A DNA stretch of 64,000 nt from the NCBI RefSeq assembly GCF_003597395.2, contig NC_133770.1:14588838-14652837 (forward strand), written 5' to 3'. The notes under the pieces are model-generated. The model was not told the origin of the DNA, made no database searches, and saw nothing but the letters and a program-made list of their open reading frames with translations. Below, in pieces: positions 45,300 through 54,849 of this stretch. This DNA comes from Chelonoidis abingdonii (taxonomy: Eukaryota; Chordata; Testudines; Testudinidae). The translations under genes were made by a program, and so were the position numbers. Position 1 is the stretch's first letter, and the number at the start of each line of letters is the position of its first letter.

Positions 45300-46340
45300 A
45301 GTGACAGTATAGGCAGGGTCTCTGATTGGCATGTCCTGGGGGCAGCTAGCCTGTCCTGCCGCCCGGGCTGCTACATTCCATTTTCAGGGAGGTAGCAAGA
45401 GTATGGCTCCTTCATCTAGGGGTCATGCTGCCAGCTCCAAGTGTGGACATACCCACAGAGACGCCGGTGAGAAATGCTAAGATAAAAGTGCTGTATAAAT
45501 ATTAACGCTTCTGAATGCTACGTTTCCTTTTAAGTTCTGGGAATTTTGGGGACACAGAGGGGTGTTCTAACATTCTCCTCTTGCATTAGTTGGCTCTCAA
45601 ACTAAACTATCTCTTTGGAACAGTGCAGGGACTCCGTGTCATTGCCGTGTACTGGTAGGAGTTCTTCCAGCTCTGTTTCATGCTTCTGTGCCTGCGCAGG
45701 GCCTGTGGGACACTCTGAAACTTGCATCAGAACTGCACGTTCCAAGAAAGCAGCCTCCCTGCCATGTCATTAGGAGCCTTTCTGTTTCAGCACTGTTACT
45801 TCAGCACTCTCTGCTCAGTGACACTGAGTTCCTGGAGACAGAGGGAGCGTGCATCACACTTCCCTGATTTGTTTTCAAGAGAAAACTCCCTCCCTCCCTT
45901 CCACCTCTCTCTCTCTCTCTCTCTCTCCCTCTTTTTTACAAGCCAGCTCATGATGTCATGAAGCAGGTTGGGGGGAGCCTTGGAGTCTGACAAGTCTTTG
46001 TAGACCATTGGCTGGCTGGCTGGGAGGAGGGAGCGGGAGGGATTATCTTTCTTCTTGCCTCCAATTTGACCTCTTTGCCAGCAGATTGTTCTGATTTTCC
46101 ACATGGAAGAATTTAGGGACCCTCTCTAAAGTTCAAACTTTTGCCATCCTTCCTAATTCAAGCACAATGGTCTTAGATAGTAGAGTTGTGGGTGTCTCCA
46201 CAAAGGGAGGCAGACTGCACCATAGAAATCACAAACGCTGCTACTGTAGTTTCACGCAAGGATTTGGTCACTGGAAATACAGGCTACATTGCATAGTTTT
46301 TGATAGTAGAAACTTTCCCTGGCGCACCAGGGAATGGTGT
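45300..46340. other. Repeat-poor stretch with CT microsatellite
   Basis: It contains a (CT)n run (45905-45927). A CRE-like tgatgtcat (45949-45957) and an inverted CCAAT box, ccattgg (46006-46012), lie next to ggaggagggagcgggagg. This could be a promoter, but no exon is attached. Confidence is low. Confidence 0.35.
45905..45927. repeat. (CT)n microsatellite
   Basis: About eleven uninterrupted CT dinucleotides. Confidence 0.95.
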
Positions 46341-46615
46341 AAATTGCAGCACAAGGAGACATACCCACACTAGCTCTCACTGAGCTAGTACACTAAATAT
46401 AGTGTAGCAGTGCTGGTGCAAATGGTGGGAGGGACTAGCCACCCCAAGTACATACCCATCCAAGACCCTAAGTACGTGCTCAGGGCAACTAGCCCCTTCT
46501 TTCTCTTGCAATGCCCTGGCTCCCTTCTATTTTTAGTGCACTAGCTCGATCGAAGCTGGTGCAGGTATGTCTCCTTGTGCTGGAATTTAAACCTCTATTC
46601 AGCGTGAAGACATAC
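46341..46615. mobile_element. Foldback MITE, Harbinger-type ends
   Basis: The arm at 46341-46400 (gcagcacaaggagacatacc, ctgagctagtaca) is inverted at about 46535-46588 (gtgcactagctcgat, ggtatgtctccttgtgctgg). Beyond the right arm, gtgaagacataccc followed by TAA (46618-46620) looks like a Harbinger-type terminus. The left terminus is eroded. Confidence 0.55.
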
Positions 46616-46699
46616 CCTAAAAGTCAGTGTCAGAATTTGGCCTTGGATTACTAAAATGGCACAATATATTTGCTCATCTCTCCCTTCCAGTTCTGTTGG

Positions 46700-46782
46700 G
46701 CACAGTGCCTAGCACAATAGGGTCTCGGTCTATGACTGGAGCTGTGACACATTACCGCAATACAAATAATAAATAATTATAA
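46700..46782 (+). mobile_element. MIR-like SINE 3' tail
   Basis: gcacagtgcctagcacaata, gggtctcggtctatgactgg and attaccgcaatacaaataat form the tail that also ends the copy at 63001-63256. Confidence 0.55.
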
Positions 46783-47533
46783 TAGGTCCCATCCAGTACA
46801 GGATAATCTGCTCTAGTTGCACATTCCTTCCCGGTGCCACATATTGTAAACTGAATCGGGGGTAACTCTGGTAATTAGTTTCCAGTCAAATGAGCCAAAG
46901 GGGTATTGAATTTGGAAAAATCTCAGAGCTTTCAAGATACGGGCAGGCCCTGGCACACTTTAAAATAATAGCTCAGTCTGTATATAAGCTTGAAAGCTGC
47001 TCCACTGATCATAGGTGATCTAAAGTGCTTAGTAAAAGGGAAAAAAACGAATTCAAGCACTATTCAAACTCTCTAATAATAATGGCAAATTATTCTACAA
47101 ATGCACGTGTCCAGGCCTCAGATCACTTCCAAATCTAAGTGCTTATGAACACTTGAAGTGCTCCACTGGTTTTAAATCATTGTGCAGGACTGAATGATTT
47201 AAACTAGCAAAGCACTTTTCTTTTTCTTTTTTTTTTATGAACACTTCCATTTGGAAGCGAGTCAAATACTTTAGCTTAGTGGTTCAAGACATATTGAACC
47301 GATTTAGAAATACGTCTACAAATGAAACAGTAAATTGTATTTTAAAGCCCTTTTGTTTTAAGAGATTTTAAGAAGCAAGGAGAGACGCTGGAATTGGGAT
47401 ATGTTAAGGGGGCAGATGACTCCTATGTAGGAGAAACTGCTTGAGTGCTCAACCACACTAGTGAATAAACAGCTCTGTCCGTGTGCTGCATCATATGCCC
47501 GGTCCATTGCTTTGAAGCGCTGACATTCCATCA
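46783..47533. other. No recognised feature
   Basis: AT-rich sequence with no repeat ends or gene. Confidence 0.4.
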
Positions 47534-47541
47534 GCTATGGC

Positions 47542-47828
47542 CAGGAGCGATGCCAGGGTTTTTGGCACCCTAGGCGGGAGTCCTTCTGCGCTCCTGATTG
47601 GCAGCAATTCTGCGGCGGGGGGTCCTTCCTTGCTCCGGGTCTTCGGGGCACTTCAGCGGCGGGTCTCGGAGCGAGTGAAGGACCCGCCACAGAATTGCCA
47701 CCGAAGACCCAGAGCGCGGAAGGACTCCCCGCTGCCGAATTGCCACCAAGGGCGGCAAAATGCCACCCCCTCAAATCCTGGTGCCCTAGGCGACCGTCTA
47801 GGTCACCTAAGTGGAAGCGCCGGCCCTG
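47542..47828. mobile_element. hAT non-autonomous element (287 bp)
   Basis: The right terminus gcgccggccctg and sub-terminus tgccctaggcgaccgtctag match the 9162-9773 family. The left terminus caggagcgatgcc is its diverged inverse. The 8-bp flanks gctatggc (47534-47541) and gctgtgcc (47829-47836) match at 6 of 8. The GC-rich interior shares cacttcagcggcggg and ggtccttc modules with 268-480 and 50206-50442. Confidence 0.75.
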
Positions 47829-47854
47829 GCTGTGCCGCTGTAGCACGTCTGGTG

Positions 47855-48065
47855 AAGATGGTCTAAGCTGATGAGAGAGAGCTCTCCTGTCGGCTTACTA
47901 ACTCCACCTCTGTGAAAGGCGGTCGCTATGTCGGCAGGAGAAGCTCTTCCACCAAGGTAGCACTGTCTACACATGGGATTAAGGTTAGTATAATTACATT
48001 GCTCAGGGGGGTGGATTTTTCATAGCCCAAAGTGACACACCAAAATATGTAGTGTAGATTTGTCC
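47855..48065. mobile_element. Harbinger-type MITE
   Basis: Family order: gagctctcctgtcggcttac, gctatgtcggcaggagaagc, agcactgtctacaca, a bulky central stem and the right terminus gtagtgtagatttgtcc. It abuts the foldback element that starts at 48066. Confidence 0.6.
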
Positions 48066-48583
48066 TAGGTCTACACTGCGAGCGAAGGGTGTGATTGCTC
48101 TGCTTGTGCACGCATACCTGTGCTAGCTCTCAGCAAGCTAAGGCGAGTATAAATAGCAGGTAGCCACGGTGGCTTACATAGAGGTAGCGGAGGCGTTGCT
48201 GAGACATTCCCAGTATTACGCATCAATTTCAGGCAGGGTTGTACTCAGCAGGACTCAGCTGTGCCTCTGTGGCTACACTGCTCTTTATACTCCCACTAGC
48301 TTAAGGCATGTCTACACTTACCTCCATGTCGATTTATCGCGACTAGTGAGAGGCGCAGGCGGAGTCGACGGTGGAGCGGCGACGATCAACTTACCACAGT
48401 GAAGACACCACAGTAAGTAGATTTAAGTGCGTCAACTTCAGCTATGTTATTCAGATAGTTGAAGTTGCGTAACTTAGATTGATCCCCCCCTCGGTGTAGA
48501 CCAGGCCTTACTGAGAGCTAGCAAGAGTATGTCTATATGAGCAGGAGCAATCACACCCCTAGTCCATAGTGTAGAGTGAGCCT
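48066..48583. mobile_element. Long foldback MITE, interrupted
   Basis: The left half (ggtctacactgcgagcg, gtgattgctct, ctagctctcagcaagcta, aggcagggttgtactcagca) is the inverse of the right half (actgagagctagcaagagta, gagcaggagcaatcacaccc, atagtgtagagtgagcc). The right arm is split by a second MITE at 48304-48507. Confidence 0.7.
48304..48507. mobile_element. Harbinger-type MITE nested in a MITE, TTA duplication
   Basis: TTA flanks both ends (48301-48303 and 48508-48510). The termini are aggcatgtctacac and the inverse of gtgtagaccaggcc. Removing it restores the host palindrome (ctagc + ttactgagagctagc). The interior, gtcgatttatcgcgactag and ttcagatagttgaagttgcg, resembles the element at 63685-63961. 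Confidence 0.85.
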
Positions 48584-50197
48584 CTGATAAGTGGTCCTTT
48601 ACTGCAGCACTTACTGTCTTGGGAAAATTTCCACTCCTGGAGTTGTAGTGTTAAAGGTAGACTTGAATTGAAATGTTGCATATTGGGAGGAGAAGAAAGC
48701 ATATAGAGTACCTAAGACCAATAGAAATCTTCCCCCAAATTCTTTAAATAAACAGTCTCCTCCAGTGTTAGCAATCCAAACGCTGGATCTTAGTGCATGA
48801 GACTCTGAAAGTGAAACTGTACAATGAGGTGACAGGCAAAGAGTCAGCAAATAGCATAAACTGTGAAAAAGTCAATTGAACTTTAAAAATCTCCGTATGC
48901 ATGTTATAATCACTGCAAGTTATTAAACATGGCAGATTTGTAACTACTTTTAACCTAACAGTGTCCCATTAACGCGCACAGATCTCTAGTGAAAATTGTT
49001 AGCTAACAATGCCTGCATTAGTGCCAGACAAGTGGCAAATGACTTCCTTCACTTTGTTTATTCACTTGAAAGAACTGCTTAGCATTCTTTCACCTAGGAT
49101 AGTTGCGGTACCTCTGAGACTAGAGCTCTGCCCCCTGGTCCAGCTGCGCTCTGGGCTGTAAAAAACCTCCAAAACAAAACTCCCTCAGAGCTAGGAAAGC
49201 AAGGAAGCCTGTCATTGTTGCTGGGAAATGCATGTAGTATTAAGGAAACCAACTTTATAGACTCAGACATGAGCTGAGGTTTCCCTGTCATGTAATGTGG
49301 CTAATATGAGAGACCAATACAGCCACATCATGGAGTAGGAAACGGGCATATCACAACCTCCCAGGCCAAGTCACAAAGATAGCATTAGCTGGATCATTTC
49401 AGTGGCATCTCAGTAATATGGGGGAGGGGGTTGTCTCAAATACCTTCACCTTCCTAAAATGACTGAGAGCTTTTTGTGTGCCTTATCTTTTAAAGGGCTT
49501 GAATATAGTCTTTGCCCTTGTTTCAGGTCCTGCACTGCTAATGCTGAATCAACTGCTACTGTATCTGATTTGTTTTTGGTGTAGAGAGGGCTGAAATCCA
49601 GCCTTTTACTGTTAGCACTTTAATCAACAGTCCTGTCTCTCGACTTCTGGATAAATAGTCCTTAGTGGTGGTGGTGTGGCATGTGGAGAGACGTCTCTGG
49701 TAATATTTATCGTGAGTCCTCCAGGAAATCGCAGGTGAGTGAAGCTATGGAGAGACCAGGATAGAAGGTGCACTACTGCAGGTGGAGTAGTGGGTGATTT
49801 GGCAGATTACAGAGAGCTGTGGGTTGCTGAAAGGGGCCTAGATGAACCAAAGGCAGCAGTCTGGAGAAGCACAAAGGGACTCGAGCACAGCGAGGCTCAC
49901 AGGAGGAACTGAGAACCACAGAGACCCAGAGTGGCTGTAGAGAATGCAGACAGTAAGGATCTTTAGTAGCTGTGAGATGAAGCACAGAGCTACCAAAGAG
50001 GTTCAGATGTCCGTGGACACAGAATCTAGATTTGTGCACTAAGGTAATAGTCAGGCCTGTTTAGGATTTTGTGGGGCATAATTTATACATGGATATAACT
50101 GCTGGGCCACCCACAGATCACTTATGCCTAGCAAAGCAAGGCTTGCATGTGGGACTGCCCTCTCCCACCACCTTCAACGTGCCATCTGCCTTGTTGT
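48584..50197. other. No recognised feature
   Basis: Unique sequence. Short open frames at 48611-48850 and 49773-50039 on the minus strand have no motif. No repeat ends. Confidence 0.4.
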
Positions 50198-50205
50198 TTC
50201 CAGAC

Positions 50206-50442
50206 CAGGGCTGGCTCCAGGCACCAGCGAACGAAGCAGGTGCCTGGGGCAGCCAATAGAAAGGGGTGGCACTCCGTCCATTATTGGGGTGGCACGTGCG
50301 GGTCTATGGCAGCAATTCGGTGGCAGGTCCTTCAGTCCCTCTCTTCCAGTTTGGCAGCACTTCAGCAGCAGCTCCATCAGGTTCTTCTTTTTTTTTTTTT
50401 CCTTTGCCGCTGGGGGCAGCAAAAAAGCTGGAGCCAGCCCTG
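50206..50442. mobile_element. hAT non-autonomous element, perfect duplication
   Basis: The 8-mer ttccagac is duplicated exactly (50198-50205 and 50443-50450). The termini are cagggctggctccag and ctggagccagccctg, exact inverses. Length 237 bp. The interior has gcagcaattcggtggcaggt and ggcagcacttcagcagcag, shared with 47542-47828 and 268-480, plus a T run (50386-50401). Confidence 0.95.
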
Positions 50443-50724
50443 TTCCAGACCCATGGTGGCCAGCTGCCTTTTGGTTCCCAGTGTTTCCCAGAAACACCGG
50501 CGCAGAGTGAGTGGTTGGTCAACCGTAAATGAATGAATCAGACCACATAGTCACTCTTTCAGAACTCACAGGGAAAGTTATTTCCGAGGTTAGTCATGTT
50601 TGACCCCAAATATACAGCCCTGTGCTATTGGCAGCTGAGAGAATCAAAGGAAGCCCAGCATGGACTGGACTGGTTTAGCACAAGAGTGCCTATTTCAGAC
50701 TCACTTCATGTTTAGGTACCTCAT

Positions 50725-50962
50725 GTCTAAAGGATAGGGCACTAGTCTGGGGGTCAGACGATCTGAGATCTGTTCCAAACTCTGCTACTGACTTGCTGTG
50801 TGGTACTGGGCAATGTCACTTCACTTAACATTTCACTCAACCGCTTTGTGTCTCAGTTTTCCCTTCTGTAAAAGGGTATAATGATATCTCCTTTGCAAAG
50901 CACTGTGAGATCCTCCAATGAAAAGTGAAATAAGAGCTAAATATTATTATTACTATAAGTGT
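50725..50962 (+). mobile_element. MIR-like SINE, near full length
   Basis: tRNA-like head (aaaggatagggcactagtct, atctgttccaaactctgcta), then gacttgctgtgtggtactgg, tttgtgtctcagttttccct, ctgtaaaagggtataatgat and the tail gcactgtgagatcctccaat with an ATT-rich end. Confidence 0.7.
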
Positions 50963-51356
50963 CTCATAAACTAGGATGAGAAATTTGACAGTTTAGGAAT
51001 ATTTCATAAATCACTTTGTAATCTCTTTTACCCATGAAATTTCATTCTCTTGTATCAAATCATGCTAACTAGGTCTTGTTTAAAATCACTTTCATTATGT
51101 ATTTAAATTCACTTTCATTATGTGTATACTTCCTGTTCTTCTGCACTTATGACTTCTGTGACATCAAGTATTTCCTGCAGATATTCAGGGGTCTTAATTT
51201 CATTTGGTTTTGAAGTGGGTACATTATACCCTTTTCTTTTCTGTTTTTTTAAATCAGAGATGGCCCACGGTGATTTTTCAATACAGATAAGCATGGAAAC
51301 ACATGAGTAGCACCAGGACATACATACACTAATTTGAGAAACAGGATTCGTCCAGT
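50963..51356. other. No recognised feature
   Basis: AT-rich unique sequence. Open frames of about 65 codons on both strands (51118-51321) are overlapping shadows without motif. Confidence 0.35.
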
Positions 51357-51518
51357 ATCAGAGGGGTAGCCATGTTAGTCTGGATCTGTAAAAGCAGCAA
51401 AGAATCCTGTGGCACCTTGTAGACTAACAGACGTGGATCCGAAGAAGTGGGTATTCACCCACGAAAGCTCATGCTCCAAAATGTCTGTTAGTCTATAAGG
51501 TGCCACAGGATTCTTTGC
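51357..51518. mobile_element. Foldback MITE with 35-bp arms
   Basis: The arms 51397-51431 and 51484-51518 are inverse copies with one mismatch (core gcaaagaatcctgtggcacc). The flank gtatcagaggggtagccatg and the middle gaagtgggtattcacccacg are family signatures I recall from other amniote genomes. The superfamily is not assigned. Confidence 0.75.
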
Positions 51519-51603
51519 AGGATTCTTCCACTCTGCCTAATAAAACTAGGAGGTATCAACATTTGCAGTGTTTGAAAGCAGGAAGATGTGTTGCAAAAAA
51601 TGA

Positions 51604-52454
51604 AGGGTTGCCAAATGATTAAATAAATTAATCGTGATTAATCACGAGATAAAAAAATTAATTGTGATTCATTGCTGTTTTAATAGCATTTTTAAACAAA
51701 ATACCAATTTAAATGTATTATAACTATTTTTTTATTTTTTTCTACATTTTCAGATATATTGATTTCAATTGCAACACAGAACACAAAGTGTACAGGGCTC
51801 ACTTTATATTATTATTTTTTATTACAATTATTTGCACTGTAAAAAAGATAAACAAAAGAGAATGCAATCTGCAAGTCGAAGCATGACGGGGCACGTGAAT
51901 TGTTTAGCATATCTGCACGTAAATACCTTGCAATGCTGGTTACAACAGTGCCATGCAAATGACTGTTCTCACTTTTAGATGACACTGTAAATAAGAAGTG
52001 GGAAGCATTATCTCCCGTAAATGTAAACAAACTTGTTTGTCTTAGCAATTGTCTGAACACAAAGTAGGACTGAGGGGGGACTTGTAGGTTCTAAAGTTTT
52101 AGTTTTGAGTGCAGTTCTGTACAAAAAATTATCCTACAATTGTAAGTTGCACTTTCATGATAAAGAGATTGCACTACAGTCCTCGTATTAGGTGAATTGA
52201 AAAATACTATTTCTTTTTTACAGTGCAAATATTTGTAATAAAAAATGATATAAAGGGAGCACTATACACTTTGTTGTAATTGAAATCAATATATTTGAAA
52301 ATGTAAAAAAGCATCTAAAATATTTATAATAAATAGCAATTGGTATTTATTATTAACAGTGCGATTAAACCTGTGATTAATCAAGATTAATTTTTTTAAT
52401 CGAGTTAATTTCTTTTGAGTTAATCACTTAAGTGAGATTAATTGACAGCCCTAG
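51604..52454. mobile_element. 851-bp foldback hAT with 8-bp duplication
   Basis: aaaaatga is duplicated (51596-51603 and 52455-52462). The ends are agggttgccaaatgattaaa and the inverse of tgagattaattgacagccct. The arms are unusually long: about 250 bp at the left (to about 51852) pairs with about 250 bp at the right (from about 52205), including ttgatttcaattgcaacac against ttgtaattgaaatcaat. The middle is unique. No transposase. Confidence 0.85.
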
Positions 52455-52462
52455 AAAAATGA

Positions 52463-53604
52463 ATTTCTCTTTGTTTGGGGTGGCAGCGGTGATCTCTACA
52501 TCAGGCACATGCTGGAATTAGTATTTTAGCCATGCTCTGACAGCAGTATGAACAGCCTCAGCAAGTCAGCCAGGCCTATTTATAGAGAGGATGTTTGGGG
52601 TAACGTCCTTACCTCAGATGCACTGTCTCCACTTGTGAGCACAGTTTAGGAGAGAAAGTGATGCCAGAAGAAAAAGTAGCTTCAAGCTGCCTGGCTTATT
52701 TTGACACAGGTATTGGACATAATTCAGATCTACAGCAAGACTAGAAAACTGCAAATTCAAACATTGTCTCTGTGTGGCTGGAAAAGAAAAATTGGAAGAG
52801 AAAGAGCCAAAGAAAGGTTCCTCAAGCCAAACCTTTACAAATGTTTGACATACAGGTCAAGATATCACTGCCTTAATAACACAGGAATTATTAGTCCATA
52901 GTGAGTAATCACAAAGTGGTTTGAGCTTGGCCTGCAAAGTTTGCTGACCCCTCCGAACGAGATGTGACTTGCATCAAAACAGCCTAGTGCAGAGCATATG
53001 GTATCGTGGAATGAGACTGTCTCCACATGGTACATCAAATCTTGATGCTCAAATCTGTTCAAGGCATAATATTTGGCAAAAAAGAAGCAGAGCTTACTTA
53101 CCTGCCCCAAAATGAAACCATCACAGACCTAAGGCCTCATCCAGCTGTGACTGAAATTAATAAGAGCTAGTTCTGGACTATGACAACCGTAAAATCTTGA
53201 TTCAACATGACAAATGTGAGGGTCATAAACAGGTGAAAGAGGTGGGAAGGGGAGAGGCCAAAAGTGACAATGAGATGCCTTCTGATGGGTGAGATGATAG
53301 ATGTGTTTAAGAAGGATTTGTCTGAGGTGACAGAGGTCACTTGGCCAATATGCTTGGGGAAGGCATTCCAAGAGCAAGGGGCATATGAAGGAATGGAGAA
53401 TGTTCATGAGAGGAAAGGAAGGTCATTAGGAGAAAGGAGCCATTGACAGCATTGGAAACGGGGTGGAATGTTGGAAACATAAAATGAGTTTGCATGATGC
53501 AGATCCTTGAAGGAAAGGTCAAGAAGTTCAGAAGCAAAATAGGCCTCCAGCAAAGTGATCCAGTGAGTGTGGTGACCTATTCAAAGCAAAGGTTCACAAT
53601 CCAT
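52463..53604. other. Mostly unclassified sequence
   Basis: 53210-53560 (aggtgggaaggggagaggcc, aaggcattccaagagcaagg) has the feel of an old LINE 3' region, but I cannot place it. No gene. Confidence 0.35.
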
Positions 53605-53880
53605 CTTATTTATTTGTATTGCAGTAGCAGCTAGAGGGCCCAATCAAAAGCGGGGCCTTGTTGTGCAAAGCACCTTACCCATACATGGTAAGAGACAGTT
53701 CCTGCCCCAAAGACCTTACAATCTAAACAGCTAAGACTGGGGAAAAGGAAGTATTATTATCCCCACTTTATAAATGGCCCAAAGAGATGAAGTGACTTGC
53801 TCAAAGTCACACAGAGAGTCTGTGGAACAGTTGGGAACTAAACCTAGATCTCCTGGATCCCACTCCAGTGCCTCTGTCAC
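53605..53880 (-). mobile_element. MIR-like SINE, antisense, long copy
   Basis: Antisense order: tattgcagtagcagctagag, agacagttcctgccccaaag, cttacaatctaaacagctaa, ttattatccccactttataa, gaagtgacttgctcaaagtc, tgtggaacagttgggaacta and cccactccagtgcctctgt. It is the best reference for the other antisense copies. Confidence 0.7.
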
Positions 53881-54849
53881 AAGTAAATCCTTCCTCTTGC
53901 TATCAAGTTCTAGAGTACTGCTTTTCCCTGCTTCTAGGGCGGCTTGGTAAAAACAAAGTAGTTTTACTTATTGCTAGTTCATTTTTATAGAGCTTTTAAA
54001 GGATTTAGTACCTATATTTGTGCCAGAGGTTGTCTTCTGCCAGGAGGAGTATGAGATAACATTGATAGGATAATCGTTTGTGCTCTGTGGTAAAGAAAGT
54101 TTATCTTGAGGTCATCCTAAGGGTCACTGCACTGCTGTGGAATCTGCTCTGACAGGGGCCCAATTTCCATGAAGAGAAGAACGCTATTGAAAATGCCATT
54201 GGAGAAGCTGAAGAGTTGGAGGAACTCTCTAGAGTGGCTTTAACAGAAGTTTGATGAAGTCCTAAGTTAAGGTTCTGAGCAAGGCATCTGTTTGCCTCAG
54301 GACACTGTAACTAGAAAACTCACATCCTTCTGAGAGGAGCTTAAGTGAAAGGTGCCCCTAAACTCTTCTTAAGGAAGGTTATCCTCTTATGCTACCTTTC
54401 AATGTGTTGCATTTTTCCTTCCTTCTTTCATTCCCACCTCCAGAACCAAGCCAACACACCCAGACTCTTTAGCCCTTGTCCCATAGTTGTCCTGGTCTCA
54501 TCCTGAAGTTCCTCATCAGAATCTAAAAGTCATCACCAAGTCATCTGAGCAAAAGCTCTCTCCACAAGCTGAGAGAGAGAGAGCAGCTGCAGGCAGTGTA
54601 CTCCTGGCTGGCTGCTGTTCAGAGAGGCTTTACTATAGCTGCTTCATATGGGTTCATGGATTTACAGCACCTATAGCCCTGTTCTCTTGTCTTCCAAAAA
54701 CACCTCTGGCTACCCTTTCATTTACCAGTAATATATCCAATTACCAAACCAGAATGATACATACTTGGTGATTTAAAAGGGCCAATGTCACAAAGCTTAA
54801 AACAATTATGGGATGGGGGGGAAGAGAGAATTTAAACAGAAAAATGCGA
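53881..54849. other. No recognised feature
   Basis: Unique sequence. A 94-codon + frame (54487-54771) has no recognisable domain. Confidence 0.4.

Noticed and set aside
50124..50536. 128- and 129-codon + frames
   Set aside because: They run through the 237-bp hAT and its T run, and the reading depends on transposon sequence.
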